From Candidatus Thorarchaeota archaeon SMTZ1-83 (lineage in GTDB: Archaea; Asgardarchaeota; Thorarchaeia; Thorarchaeales; Thorarchaeaceae), in the NCBI GenBank assembly GCA_001563325.1, contig LRSK01000201.1:1-39049 (forward strand): a stretch of 39,049 nucleotides of DNA. The letters run 5' to 3'. This document shows, one piece after another, positions 7,090-15,282 of this stretch. Positions within the stretch are counted from its first letter, which is position 1. Each line of letters opens with the position of its first letter. A program made the translations under genes and the position numbers. The notes below the pieces were generated by a model. That model made no database searches. It had not been told where the DNA came from and was given only the letters and a program-made list of their open reading frames with translations.

Positions 7090-8547
7090 ATGAAAAAGTG
7101 GGTCATCATTACTCTTGGTATAATCATGGTGTCAAATCAAGTACCGATTGCCAGAGCGAACTCAGAGTTGACCATCCCACCTGGAGGCTACGAAACAATT
7201 ACATGGACTGTCCGGACGCGCGGCCGGGGACTCTTCGGGCACTTCGAGGTCACTAACGGCTCAGATATCACATTCTTCATCTGCAACGAACCAGCTTTCA
7301 ATGATTGGAGAGAAGGCCATGCCATTGAGGCCCACGCGGTCATGAAGGATGTTACCGTTGGAGACTATGAGTATCTGGCTACGCCCGGGCCGACATGGTA
7401 TCTCGTCTTCGACAACACGGATGAGGCTTCCATAACGCAGACGGTCGTTGTGGACTTTCATATTGACCTGACAGCGCCAAGCATAGAGTGTAGTGTCAAG
7501 AATAATGATGTGCTCTCCGGGACGTGTGAGATCACAGTCACCGCAATCGATAGGTTCAAGATCTACTCAATTGAATACACGGTGGCCGCTTCTAGCTATC
7601 CCACTTCGTACAGTCCACTTAGAGGTTATGTACAAAACATGGAGGGCAACTCCATTTCGTTCAATCTCAACACAGAACAGATGGAGAATGGCAACTACTA
7701 CATCTCTATTCTGGTTAACGACGTGTCCTATAACGAGCAACGAATGCTATTTGATTTCCAAGTGGAAAATGACCCCGTTCTCAGCATTGTGAGGCTGCTC
7801 ACGAGTCCGCTCGTGGGAGCGTTTATTCTACTGGGAGTTGTGGGTATAGTAGTGGTTCAAAGGAGAAGACGACGAGTCATCAGAACCACTGATTCTAGAC
7901 ATGCCCCCCTAGTTGAGGCCCCTGATACGGCAGACACCACGTCTGCCAGAGAACCTGCTGACCAGATAGCTCGTCTTGAACAAGCACCCGTGGTTTCTGA
8001 GAGAGCTCGGCCACGAGAGATTGAAGTCGCAGTTGACCTCAGAGTGGTGGTGTTCATAATCGGTGCACTTGCTCTGTTCGCACCCTACATGCTAGTGTTA
8101 CAGCTGGACCAGGGGACCGTCGTGATTGATGCCATGACGTGGAAGTTCACTCGCAGTGACTCGTACTGGTGGTTTGACTTCATGGTGGACTATCTGATGG
8201 TGGTGACATTCCCCTTCACAGTCTGGCGCCTTGCGCTTGTGTATCAGATGATTCGTTACTTTCGGGGGAGAAGCACACGCAGGACGACCTTCCTGCTGGC
8301 TGTCGTGGCCGAGATGGTGGAAGTGACAGTCGATCTTGTATATACCCATGTACTCTTCACGGGCTATTGGGGGCCTCTCTTGACCATTCCGACACCCCTG
8401 ATGCTCGTGGGAGCGTCGGTCTTTCTGTGGTTGACTCCATATCCCGTACCGAAGACACCATTCGATGACCAGCCCGAACCAGACAAGTGGTGGGAAAAGA
8501 ACACTCAGCAGGAGGTCGACACACAAAGCCGACCAGCAGGCGAATGA
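7090..8547 (+). CDS. Secreted-domain membrane protein, unknown function
   Basis: I do not recognise a family. The 485 residues read as a signal peptide (about 1-24, KKWVIITLGIIMVSNQVPIARA) and then an exported beta-rich region (25-230). The latter has an early galactose-binding-like or jelly-roll part (PPGGYETITWTVRTRGRGLF) and an Ig/cadherin-like repeat (DLTAPSIECSVKNNDVLSG, ISILVNDVSYNEQ). A transmembrane helix (about 237-257) with an arginine stop-transfer (RRRRR), a charged cytoplasmic linker, and four more helices between about 317 and 450 follow. The C-tail is acidic. ATG 7090 is not preceded by a good SD. It interrupts the otherwise conserved pcc1-prefoldin order, so it looks like an insertion into the superoperon. 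A surface sensor or cell-envelope role is possible. Confidence 0.7.
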   Translation: MKKWVIITLGIIMVSNQVPIARANSELTIPPGGYETITWTVRTRGRGLFGHFEVTNGSDITFFICNEPAFNDWREGHAIEAHAVMKDVTVGDYEYLATPGPTWYLVFDNTDEASITQTVVVDFHIDLTAPSIECSVKNNDVLSGTCEITVTAIDRFKIYSIEYTVAASSYPTSYSPLRGYVQNMEGNSISFNLNTEQMENGNYYISILVNDVSYNEQRMLFDFQVENDPVLSIVRLLTSPLVGAFILLGVVGIVVVQRRRRRVIRTTDSRHAPLVEAPDTADTTSAREPADQIARLEQAPVVSERARPREIEVAVDLRVVVFIIGALALFAPYMLVLQLDQGTVVIDAMTWKFTRSDSYWWFDFMVDYLMVVTFPFTVWRLALVYQMIRYFRGRSTRRTTFLLAVVAEMVEVTVDLVYTHVLFTGYWGPLLTIPTPLMLVGASVFLWLTPYPVPKTPFDDQPEPDKWWEKNTQQEVDTQSRPAGE

Positions 8548-8627
8548 GAACAAGTAGAGAATCATAGGAAGAAACCACGCATCATCAGACTTGAGAACAG
8601 CCACGATGTTACATTTTCATATAGGCC

Positions 8628-8640
8628 AAAACCCTTAAGT
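8628..8640 (+). promoter_or_regulatory. Promoter element upstream of prefoldin beta
   Basis: AAAACCCTTAAGT has the look of a BRE plus TATA box. A start of transcription about 25 bases on would leave a leader of roughly 40 bases before ATG 8699. It implies the superoperon is restarted after the membrane-protein insertion. Confidence 0.45.
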
Positions 8641-8698
8641 CACAACCAAGAACGCGCAGCGGGAAACAACCATCAATGAATGAGGGAGTCGGAAGAAT

Positions 8699-9061
8699 AT
8701 GGCCCAGAGAATCCCCCCTGCACTTGAACAAGAACTTCAGAAGTTCGATTCAATGAGACGCAATCACGAAACTCTGCTAGCTATGTCTCAGACCATGCAG
8801 TCTGAGCTTGCAGAGGTCAAGGCTACGCTTGAGGAGCTCAGAAAACAGGCTGATGACGTGGTTACCTACAAGACCGTAGGGCAAGTCATGTTTCGAATGA
8901 ACAAGACGAAACTAGTCGAGGAACTTGATGACAAGGAGAAGACCCTAGAAATGCGACTAGCATCCACAAACAAGCAAGTGCAGAAGCTTGCTGAGCAATT
9001 GAAGGAATTGCAGTCAAAGATTGAAATCGAGCTTTCGAAACGTGACCTTAAGGTTCAGTGA
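8699..9061 (+). CDS. pfdB: Prefoldin beta subunit
   Basis: Small chaperone subunit; four beta and two alpha subunits form the jellyfish-shaped hexamer that passes unfolded proteins to the thermosome. The 120 residues show the expected two long helices (N-terminal LEQELQKFDSMRRNHETLLA, C-terminal LEMRLASTNKQVQKLAEQLK) flanking a beta-hairpin section, DDVVTYKTVGQVMFRMNKTK, whose VGQVMF pattern is diagnostic of beta-class prefoldin. ATG 8699 follows GGGAG at 8684-8688. Its TGA overlaps the GTG of the next gene (GTGA). Confidence 0.93.
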   Translation: MAQRIPPALEQELQKFDSMRRNHETLLAMSQTMQSELAEVKATLEELRKQADDVVTYKTVGQVMFRMNKTKLVEELDDKEKTLEMRLASTNKQVQKLAEQLKELQSKIEIELSKRDLKVQ

Positions 9062-9369
9062 GGGAGATGAGTCGCGAGCCTGTCGACATCGGCCTGCCTG
9101 ATCTCAATGAAGAAGACATCGAGGGCCTTGCTGAAGAATGCGAGGCCGAGATATCGACGTATGTTCTCAGAGTGGTACCAAAGAAGAGCATTGAGGAGCT
9201 GTCCATAAACTGCACGATAGAGCTTGGGAATCAGCTCGAACTTGATGTGCAAATGGATTTGGTACAGGGCTATGACACAGGACTGAATCTCGACAAGCTG
9301 CTACAGGACGCCTCCGCTTACGCAGCAGAATGGCTTGAGAAGCGACTCAGGGAGTTGAAGACTGATTGA
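9058..9369 (+). CDS. DUF3194-family archaeal protein
   Basis: About 100 residues, with GTG 9058 sharing GTGA with the prefoldin stop; ATG 9067 is a possible later start. The small alpha/beta domain (LNEEDIEGLAEECEAEISTY, then a two-strand section and a C-terminal helix) and the position between pfdB and a DHH phosphoesterase match the archaea-only DUF3194 family. That family occupies this exact spot in other genomes. Function is unknown. Its stop TGA overlaps the TTG of the DHH gene (TTGA), so three genes are tightly coupled. Confidence 0.7.
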   Translation: MREMSREPVDIGLPDLNEEDIEGLAEECEAEISTYVLRVVPKKSIEELSINCTIELGNQLELDVQMDLVQGYDTGLNLDKLLQDASAYAAEWLEKRLRELKTD

Positions 9370-10370
9370 ATCTCAAGAGAATTCTATCCAATTCATCGAA
9401 CCTTCTAATAATCGGCCACCAGAATGCAGATCCTGATGCTGTGTGCTCTATGCTTGCACTAAGATCGCTATACTTGAAGATCAGACCGAATGGAGAACCT
9501 ACTCTGGTCTGCGCCGATGTGAGCAGGTTATCCAACAAGGTTCTTTCCCTCCTTGAATCTCCAGTAGAGATTAGCGACTTCTCTGAGAAATCCCACGATC
9601 TGATAGTGCTTTTGGACACCAACAGTAAGTTGCAGCTTGGATCCCGAGTCAGCACACTCCTGAAAGAGCCAGCAAGAACACTCGTTATTGATCATCATGA
9701 GGAGAATCCCGATATTGGATCAATAGCTGAACACACCATAATCGATACTCAAGCTACGTCTACTTGTGAGATAGTCTTCGAACTCTTTCAGGACCTGAAT
9801 CTGGAAATCGATGCCGCTACAGCCAACTTGCTGCTTATTGGCATGATTTTCGATACCAGACGCTTCTTCTACTCAAACAAGGACTCACTGGAAATCGCAC
9901 TGAAACTGATTGCCGCGGGAGCAGACTATCAGGCGTGTGTGAACTCATTGATAATCAGACCAGATCGCTCAGAGAGGATTGCGAGACTCAAGGCGGCTGG
10001 GCGGCTCAATTTGCAGACAATCGGAGATTGGATTATTGTCACCACGAAGGTGAAGGCTTTTGAGGCCAGTGCTTGCAGAGGGCTACTTGACCTAGGCGCA
10101 GACGTAGCTATAGCCGGGGGAGTCACTGCGAACGATGAGGTGAGAATAAGCTCTAGGAGCACCCGCGACTTTTACACAAGGACCAATGTCAACCTCGGGA
10201 CGGACGTCATGGAACCTCTGGGTGAGCTTATCGGAGGCGAGGGTGGTGGGCATGCAAATGCTGCAGGTGCAAACGGAACGAGAAACAGGGATGAGGCGCT
10301 TGAAAGGTCTGTAGAGCTGATTCGAGCCGCATTGGAGAAGAACCAGAAGCCAATAGAAGGTGACAGATAA
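9366..10370 (+). CDS. DHH/DHHA1 family phosphoesterase (NrnA-like)
   Basis: A 334-residue manganese-type phosphoesterase of the RecJ/NrnA superfamily, whose members degrade nanoRNA, pAp or cyclic dinucleotides. Motifs: GHQNADPDAVCSMLALRS (residues 17-34), DTN near residue 95, the namesake VIDHHEENPDIG (about 111-122), and the C-terminal DHHA1 substrate motif GGEGGGHANAAGA (about 287-299). All expected metal ligands appear present. TTG 9366 overlaps the preceding TGA. The gene regularly follows prefoldin beta in archaeal genomes, beside the exosome genes, which suits a role in the last steps of RNA turnover. The exact substrate cannot be told from sequence. Confidence 0.88.
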   Translation: MNLKRILSNSSNLLIIGHQNADPDAVCSMLALRSLYLKIRPNGEPTLVCADVSRLSNKVLSLLESPVEISDFSEKSHDLIVLLDTNSKLQLGSRVSTLLKEPARTLVIDHHEENPDIGSIAEHTIIDTQATSTCEIVFELFQDLNLEIDAATANLLLIGMIFDTRRFFYSNKDSLEIALKLIAAGADYQACVNSLIIRPDRSERIARLKAAGRLNLQTIGDWIIVTTKVKAFEASACRGLLDLGADVAIAGGVTANDEVRISSRSTRDFYTRTNVNLGTDVMEPLGELIGGEGGGHANAAGANGTRNRDEALERSVELIRAALEKNQKPIEGDR

Positions 10371-10376
10371 GAGGTC

Positions 10377-11228
10377 GTGACCGTGGCATTGATTGAGTTC
10401 GCTGATTTCAGTTTCAAATACCTTGGAGCGGACTCGCTTGCTTTGAGAAGAATCACTACAACTGTTGGAGAGCGAGAATACGTGGTTGTCACTGGCCCAT
10501 CAGGCTGTGGCAAGACTACGCTCTGTCGGACAATAAACGGTCTCGTTCCTCACTTTCATCGGGGATACATTGCAGGAAATGTGTACATTGACGGGGAGAA
10601 CAAAAGGGAATCCACAGTGGCTGGTCTTGCATCGACCGTAGGTCTGGTGTTCCAAAATCCTGCCAATCAACTAGTGACACTTAACGTAGAGAGAGAGCTT
10701 GCATTCGGGCCCGAGAACTTGGGCGTGGAGCCCTCCGAAGTCCGAAGACGAGTTGAAGAGATAATCGAACTTCTCAATCTGGACTACCTTCGCGATAAGC
10801 ACCCCCACGAGATGAGTGGGGGTGAACAACAGAGAGTAGCCATGGGTGCAATCCTGGCTCTTAAACCGAAGATACTTGTAGCAGATGAACCGACGTCGAA
10901 TCTTGACCCAAAGAGCGCAGAACTAATTCTGGATATCATCGCTCAACTGAACAAGAAGAGTGGAATGACAGTAGTACTTGTGGAACACCGGCTCGATCTA
11001 GTTTCCAAAGATGCATCTCGGATTATCCTGATGGACAAGGGAAGCATAGTTGCGGATGGTCCTCCCCGTGAGGTCTTGACAATGGACCTATGTGAAGAAA
11101 TAGGTGTGGGAGTTCCAAAGGCGACTCAGATCTACAAGCGTCTGCTATCAAAAGGAATGCAGATGCGACAGGTACCACTGACAGGTGAAGAACTCGCAAC
11201 AATGGTTCAGGAGGCGAGATCCCAGTGA
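10377..11228 (+). CDS. ecfA1: ECF transporter ATP-binding protein A1
   Basis: One of the two ATPases of an energy-coupling-factor vitamin/metal uptake module. Complete ABC motifs are visible: Walker A GPSGCGKTT (residues 40-48), Q-loop FQNPANQLVTLNVERE (the FQNP-x-x-Q form is typical of EcfA), signature MSGGEQQRVA, Walker B ILVADEPTSNLD, and switch histidine VLVEHRLDLV. The C-terminal extension after the nucleotide domain is also EcfA-like. GTG 10377 starts six bases after the DHH stop, and the end overlaps ecfA2 (GTGA at 11225). Family assignment is secure; transported substrate unknown. Confidence 0.92.
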   Translation: MTVALIEFADFSFKYLGADSLALRRITTTVGEREYVVVTGPSGCGKTTLCRTINGLVPHFHRGYIAGNVYIDGENKRESTVAGLASTVGLVFQNPANQLVTLNVERELAFGPENLGVEPSEVRRRVEEIIELLNLDYLRDKHPHEMSGGEQQRVAMGAILALKPKILVADEPTSNLDPKSAELILDIIAQLNKKSGMTVVLVEHRLDLVSKDASRIILMDKGSIVADGPPREVLTMDLCEEIGVGVPKATQIYKRLLSKGMQMRQVPLTGEELATMVQEARSQ

Positions 11229-12049
11229 TTCTGGTCGAGGATGTCTACTTCTCCTATGAGGGCTTATACACAGCCCTTCGTGGAGTATCTCTGCAGATTG
11301 ACCGTGGGGAGCGCGTGGCCATAATGGGTGCCAACGGAGCTGGCAAAACCACGCTGATAAAACACCTAAACGGTCTACTTCGACCACAAAGAGGTAGGGT
11401 GTTCATAGAGGGTAGAGATGCAACAGAGCAATCTGTCGCTGAATTGTCCAGAGTAGTTGGGCTCGTCTGGCAGAATCCAGATCATCAGCTGTTTCTAGAG
11501 AGCGTGAGAAAAGAGGTCATCTTTGGTCTCAAGAACCTTGGTTTCACCGATGCAGATGCTGACGAGCGTTGTGAAAGGACTCTAGGAAGCCTCGGTCTAG
11601 AGGGGTTTGCAGAGAGGTCTCCGTTTGCTCTCTCTGGAGGTGAAAGAAAGCGTGTTGCTCTCGCATCAGTCCTCGCTACCGAACCTCGGGTCCTAGCCCT
11701 TGATGAACCAACGATTGGCCAAGACGCGAAGCAGAAGGAAAATCTCGCTGAGATGCTTGCTGACATGAACAAGAGTGGACGCACCGTGATTGTGGTTACA
11801 CATGACGTCGAGTTCGTTGTTGAACACTTCCCGCGTACAATAACCATGGCCAATGGACAGGTTGTATCCGACGGTCCGACAAGTTCAGTGCTCAGCAACG
11901 ATCAGGTTCTCGATGAGTGTTCACTGACCCCCCCTCAACTAACACTAGCCGCCCGGGCACTGAACGAGAGATTTCCAGGCATATCTGGCCGGCTTTCTTT
12001 GCTTGAGGATGTGGAGAACGCGGTGGTTAAGTTGCTAGGAGGTGACTGA
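11225..12049 (+). CDS. ecfA2: ECF transporter ATP-binding protein A2
   Basis: Second ATPase of the ECF module, 274 residues. Walker A GANGAGKTT (35-43), Q-loop WQNPDHQLFLESVRKEV, signature LSGGERKRVA, Walker B VLALDEPTIGQD and switch VVTHDVEFV are all intact. It is paralogous to the upstream gene and would form the A1A2 heterodimer that drives EcfT. GTG 11225 overlaps the TGA of ecfA1. Its own end contains the AGGAGGTGA that serves as SD for ecfT. Confidence 0.92.
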   Translation: MILVEDVYFSYEGLYTALRGVSLQIDRGERVAIMGANGAGKTTLIKHLNGLLRPQRGRVFIEGRDATEQSVAELSRVVGLVWQNPDHQLFLESVRKEVIFGLKNLGFTDADADERCERTLGSLGLEGFAERSPFALSGGERKRVALASVLATEPRVLALDEPTIGQDAKQKENLAEMLADMNKSGRTVIVVTHDVEFVVEHFPRTITMANGQVVSDGPTSSVLSNDQVLDECSLTPPQLTLAARALNERFPGISGRLSLLEDVENAVVKLLGGD

Positions 12050-12054
12050 AACTG
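12039..12054 (+). promoter_or_regulatory. Shine-Dalgarno pointing to a CTG start for ecfT
   Basis: GGAGGTGA is at 12038-12045. Exactly six bases after GGTGA comes CTG 12052. The first conventional start in that frame, GTG 12067, is 21 bases from the SD, and the frame is closed at TGA 12043-12045. Confidence 0.5.
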
Positions 12055-12822
12055 TCATTTCTTGAAGTGTTTCAATACACAAGCAAGTCGTCAATAGTCC
12101 ATGATCTAGACCCACGGTCCAAGATGTTTCTCTCCATAGTCCTGGCCATCTTGTCCTTTCTCTTCCTTAATATCATCCCTTTGCTAATCCTTCTACTCTT
12201 TCTAATCCCTCTGATTGGAGCAGCAAAGTCGCTTCGAAGATGGGCGAGAAGCATGAAGGGGCTATCTTTCCTACTGGTCTTCATAATAATCTTCAACACG
12301 CTTCTGTCGACCGTGTCGAATCCGTTCTCCCACTCTATTTCGCTTACCATCCGGTTGGTGGCCTTGATGACGGCCTTCTCTGTGTTCTTTCTTACCGTAC
12401 ATCCAGACCAGCTTGCGCAGGCGTTAATTCAGATGCGCGTTCGATTTGAGTTCGCATTTGCGATGAGCATGGCTATGCGCTACGTTCCCACTCTTGGTCA
12501 GGAGGCCTATGCAATAATGGACGCTCAAAAGGCACGTGGTGTCGAGCTTGACAAGGGAAATATCCTGAGGCGTATTCGGAACATCGTGCCCATTATCGTT
12601 CCCCTAATCATTGTGTCGATCCGGAGGGCGCTGTCTGTTGCTGAGAGCATGGAGTCTCGAGGGTTTGGAGCATGTGAAGATAGGACCTATATGGAGAAGT
12701 TGAGATTCCGCAAGAGGGACTGGGGAGTGGTCTTAGTTTCTCTTTTTGGTCTAATACTGTTAGTCTACGTCAGGCTATACGTTCCTCTTCCAGATTGGAT
12801 GCTCTGGCAACTTCCATTCTGA
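12052..12822 (+). CDS. ecfT: ECF transporter transmembrane component EcfT
   Basis: Membrane scaffold that couples the two ATPases to substrate-binding S components. N-terminal SFLEVFQYTSKSSIVHDLDP-RSK is typical of EcfT. Hydrophobic segments lie at about 27-60, 75-100 and near the C-terminus. The coupling-helix motifs are present as QKARGVEL (Ala-Arg-Gly) and MESRGFGA (Ser-Arg-Gly in place of the second Ala-Arg-Gly). The start is unusual. A perfect SD precedes CTG 12052, whereas GTG 12067 would cut the first five residues and has no SD. No S-component gene is seen in the window, so this is probably a shared (group II) module. Confidence 0.88.
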   Translation: MSFLEVFQYTSKSSIVHDLDPRSKMFLSIVLAILSFLFLNIIPLLILLLFLIPLIGAAKSLRRWARSMKGLSFLLVFIIIFNTLLSTVSNPFSHSISLTIRLVALMTAFSVFFLTVHPDQLAQALIQMRVRFEFAFAMSMAMRYVPTLGQEAYAIMDAQKARGVELDKGNILRRIRNIVPIIVPLIIVSIRRALSVAESMESRGFGACEDRTYMEKLRFRKRDWGVVLVSLFGLILLVYVRLYVPLPDWMLWQLPF

Positions 12823-12910
12823 TGTTCTCAGAGGGGTCTCTGTCGTATGTATGAATATGATTTATCAGACTCCGCATGCACATCCCACACTGTTTCGGTG
12901 GGCGAGGTCT

Positions 12911-13495
12911 ATGTCCGGTAAGAAGTCTGTCAAACTCACTAAGAGAGATAGGTACACAGTGAAGGCTCTCGTCACCGATCTGAAGAAGATTGGCTGTACC
13001 CCTAGAGTTCTAGATACTGTGGGGCGAGAGGTTCTCTACTTTGAGTGGTCTCAGGCTCAAGAACTGTTGGGCGAGGATCACCCTGTGACAGCAAATCTTG
13101 AATCTCTACTAGAGTTCATGCGCGGAGGATGCGAGAAGGCGCTGATTGACGGAGAACTCTGGCGCGCGGCTGACACTTCCAGTTCTGCAATAAACCAAGC
13201 GATAAAAGGAGCCCCCAAGGAATTCCTCTCCTATCAGCTATTGCGTTCTGCAGATCACATTCGATTTGTTTTGGATTCCGTCATTCAAGAAAGGTCCCAA
13301 GAGATGAAGGAGTATAAGAGAATGGAGAAGGGCGTGCGCCAAGAGCTGAAGTCAGACCCGGATAATCCCGATTTGTGGAATAAGATGCGGCTTCTACTCT
13401 GGATCCTTGGACGCTACAAGGAATCGAGCGAGGCTTTCCAGAAAGCCAAGAAGCTTGGATGGGACAAGTCCACAAGCCATTTTGTCGCAATCTGA
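12911..13495 (+). CDS. Hypothetical helical protein with C-terminal TPR-like repeat
   Basis: Not a family I recognise. About 194 residues from ATG 12911 (MSGKKSVKLTKRDRYTVKAL), almost entirely predicted helix. The last 45 residues (DPDNPDLWNKMRLLLWILGR, then YKESSEAFQKAKKLG) look like one tetratricopeptide repeat, suggesting protein-protein contact. The frame is open to ATG 12851, but a TATA-like GATTTATCAG (about 12858-12867) lies inside that extension. This favours the later start. It is convergent with the following VOC gene. Confidence 0.6.
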   Translation: MSGKKSVKLTKRDRYTVKALVTDLKKIGCTPRVLDTVGREVLYFEWSQAQELLGEDHPVTANLESLLEFMRGGCEKALIDGELWRAADTSSSAINQAIKGAPKEFLSYQLLRSADHIRFVLDSVIQERSQEMKEYKRMEKGVRQELKSDPDNPDLWNKMRLLLWILGRYKESSEAFQKAKKLGWDKSTSHFVAI

Positions 13496-13504
13496 CCGTA
13501 ACTC

Positions 13505-13519
13505 AGATTGAGTCAATCT
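13505..13519. terminator. Palindrome between convergent genes
   Basis: AGATTGA (13505-13511), one base, TCAATCT (13513-13519) is a perfect inverted repeat in the 51-base gap between two convergent stops. It would work as a hairpin on either strand. No clear U-tract. Confidence 0.35.
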
Positions 13520-13546
13520 ATCATTCTCTCGGTGAATCTCAACAGA

Positions 13547-13924
13547 CTAATGCTTCTGCAGAAAGGGATCTATTCTAAGTGCCTGCAGTGGATGTAGAAA
13601 GGTCTGGAATTCCAGTGCTCTTCCTTCAGGATCGACCGCGAAGAACTGATAGATGCGATATTGTTTGTTCTCTCGTGTGCCTGATGTTGCTATGTCTTGC
13701 AGTTCTGCAAACATTCTGTCTACTTCTTGCTTTGAGGGGTAGAAGAGTGTGATCATACCCTCCGTTTCGCTTCTGTCCCGCTGGCAGAACCCTACTAGAA
13801 GGTTCCCATGGCTCAGAATCACGCAGTCTCTCTGTTGGAGCCAAACCTCCAAACCCAGTCTTTCCGAATAGAAACTGACAATCTCATCGAGCATTCTGGT
13901 TTTGAAGAAGAATAGTCCTGCCAC
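13547..13924 (-). CDS. VOC (glyoxalase/dioxygenase superfamily) protein
   Basis: 125 residues with the paired beta-alpha-beta-beta-beta layout of the vicinal oxygen chelate fold. It opens with FKTRMLDEIVSFYSERLGLE, has the middle strand CVILSHGNLLVGFCQR, and ends with FFAVDPEGRALEFQTF, where the Glu in LEF is the usual metal ligand. VOC members include glyoxalase I, dioxygenases and antibiotic-resistance proteins; the first-half metal histidine is not evident, so the reaction is unknown. GTG 13924 is fixed by GAGGTGA six bases upstream. It is divergent from the histidine phosphatase gene. Confidence 0.8.
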   Translation of the reverse strand: MAGLFFFKTRMLDEIVSFYSERLGLEVWLQQRDCVILSHGNLLVGFCQRDRSETEGMITLFYPSKQEVDRMFAELQDIATSGTRENKQYRIYQFFAVDPEGRALEFQTFLHPLQALRIDPFLQKH

Positions 13925-14045
13925 TGTTGTTCACCTCATTCGCAATTCTACTTCGATTCAATCTATGTTCCCAATCCTGACACTCTTAGTTAATACGAAC
14001 GATATAGTCTTTGGGGGGAGAATCACTAGCTCATATGAGGACAAG

Positions 14046-14612
14046 TTGATTCACGTGAAGCCTCTGATTCATCTTCTGCGACATGCAGAATCCAAATTGG
14101 ATCCCAACGTACCAGCAGACAGATGGCACATTAGTGAAGAGGGGACGGAATCTGCCCGCGCCTTAGCATCAAGCGGTGTCTTCGACGATGTAGATCTAAT
14201 CGTGACTTCTGCTGAGGACAAGGCGTTCGAGACTGCCGTGCCAATTGCTAGGAGGATAGATGCAGAGGTCATCAGAAACTCCAGTTTTAATGAGCTATAC
14301 AGGGGTACGGGTCCGTTTACATCACGTGAGGAGTATCATGAACGAGTCCGCACTACTTTTAGTAATCCTAGTTCCAGTACCGGCGGGTGGGAAACTGCAG
14401 CCAGCGCGCTTCGACGTTTTGAGCAAGGCCTAAACAGAGTCGAGTCAGGAACCGGAGCACGCTCACTTCTTCTTGTTTCACATGGACTCGTGCTGTCACT
14501 CTATTTTGCTCGTCTCCTGAAGACAGAGGAAGTCTATGATAGATGGCGAAGACTGGAATTCTGCTCCTGGGGAACAGTGAGGAACAGAACGGTCCTTAAA
14601 GACATAGTGTGA
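14046..14612 (+). CDS. Histidine phosphatase superfamily protein (phosphoglycerate mutase-like)
   Basis: The catalytic RHG-type motif appears as HLLRHAES (His then Ala-Glu in place of Gly-Glu) near the N-terminus. The second part of the site includes LIVTSAEDKAFETA (the R/K region), ELYRGTGPFTSREEY, and the late histidine in LLLVSHGLVLSLY. The order fits the two-domain active site of this superfamily, which hydrolyses phosphate esters through a phosphohistidine. The frame is open to 13902, but homology begins just before the RHA motif. TTG 14046, five bases after GAGG (14037-14040), or GTG 14055 are the credible starts. Substrate unknown. Confidence 0.8.
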   Translation: MIHVKPLIHLLRHAESKLDPNVPADRWHISEEGTESARALASSGVFDDVDLIVTSAEDKAFETAVPIARRIDAEVIRNSSFNELYRGTGPFTSREEYHERVRTTFSNPSSSTGGWETAASALRRFEQGLNRVESGTGARSLLLVSHGLVLSLYFARLLKTEEVYDRWRRLEFCSWGTVRNRTVLKDIV

Positions 14613-14670
14613 CTTTGAATCAATCTCCTGGTTCAGAAGCTCGTGTTACTCAAGTCCCCAGTATGCACAT

Positions 14671-14692
14671 TTCCGAACCCCTGGCTTCGGAA
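14671..14692 (+). terminator. Hairpin terminator after the histidine phosphatase
   Basis: TTCCGAA (14671-14677) and TTCGGAA (14686-14692) pair perfectly around an eight-base loop and are followed by a T-rich tract (TTCTTCCATTT). It sits 58 bases after the stop. Of the candidate terminators in the window this is the clearest. Confidence 0.55.
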
Positions 14693-14766
14693 TTCTTCCA
14701 TTTGAATGACTCCGAGCGCATAATCCTGAATCATCCGACTACCGAGAATAGATATCCATTCTAGAT

Positions 14767-15264
14767 ATGCTAGTACCTGTGAAAGAGATGACGGACATCC
14801 CAGAGATGGCCAAGAAATACGCGGAGCTCATGGAAGCCCCGGTTGACGAAGCAAGTGTCAACGAGAACGGAGAATCTCTCTCCACACTATGCCAATCCGA
14901 GTGGGTTCGCATTCTTGTGATTAGACGTCCAAGCACTCCAGATCTCGTCACAATTGAGGCAGAGATCTCTCTCCCATCACCTGTTGTTAAGGCAACCGAT
15001 CCTGATGCGACTGATAGTGGCCCCGAGGACAATGGGAGTGACCTGCTTCAGCAAGCGATTGAACACCTACAATATCTCTCGCGACTTAGGGCCAAAGGAT
15101 TCACTCTGGATGTCGTGGGTCAGGAGTGTCTCTGGACTGCCTTCAGGGACTTCACAGAGACTCCAGTTTCGGAAGTGTTCAATCTCCTGGAACCGCCGAG
15201 TGGTTGTGGTCAGAGCACAAAAGGGAACCCGTCTGTCATCCCTCCTTTCCGATACACGATTTAG
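14767..15264 (+). CDS. Unrecognised three-cysteine family protein, copy 1
   Basis: 165 residues; no known family recognised. It is clearly homologous to the protein at 21468-21872. The shared core is TLCxxxWVRxLVIRxxSxPD (residues about 40-59), an acidic strand ending in SLP, then HLxYLxRLxxKGF and LDxVGxxCLWTA (to about 125), and a final LLxPPS(G)C. Three cysteines are conserved at C42, C121 and C147. It has an 18-residue C-terminal extension that the other copy lacks. The start is uncertain: ATG 14767, GTG 14779 or ATG 14788. A small winged-helix gene follows within 20 bases, so the two are probably co-expressed. Confidence 0.65.
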   Translation: MLVPVKEMTDIPEMAKKYAELMEAPVDEASVNENGESLSTLCQSEWVRILVIRRPSTPDLVTIEAEISLPSPVVKATDPDATDSGPEDNGSDLLQQAIEHLQYLSRLRAKGFTLDVVGQECLWTAFRDFTETPVSEVFNLLEPPSGCGQSTKGNPSVIPPFRYTI

Positions 15265-15282
15265 ACTAGAAGGTGGTAACGA

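Noticed and set aside
6852..7256. Open frame of 134 codons with a hydrophobic stretch upstream of the membrane-protein gene
   Set aside because: It overlaps the signal peptide of the better-supported gene at 7090 in another frame, has no SD, and its composition changes abruptly at 7090, as expected for a chance frame.
13902..14045. N-terminal extension of the histidine phosphatase
   Set aside because: The family begins just before the catalytic RHA motif, and the extension overlaps the divergent VOC gene start and the shared promoter region.
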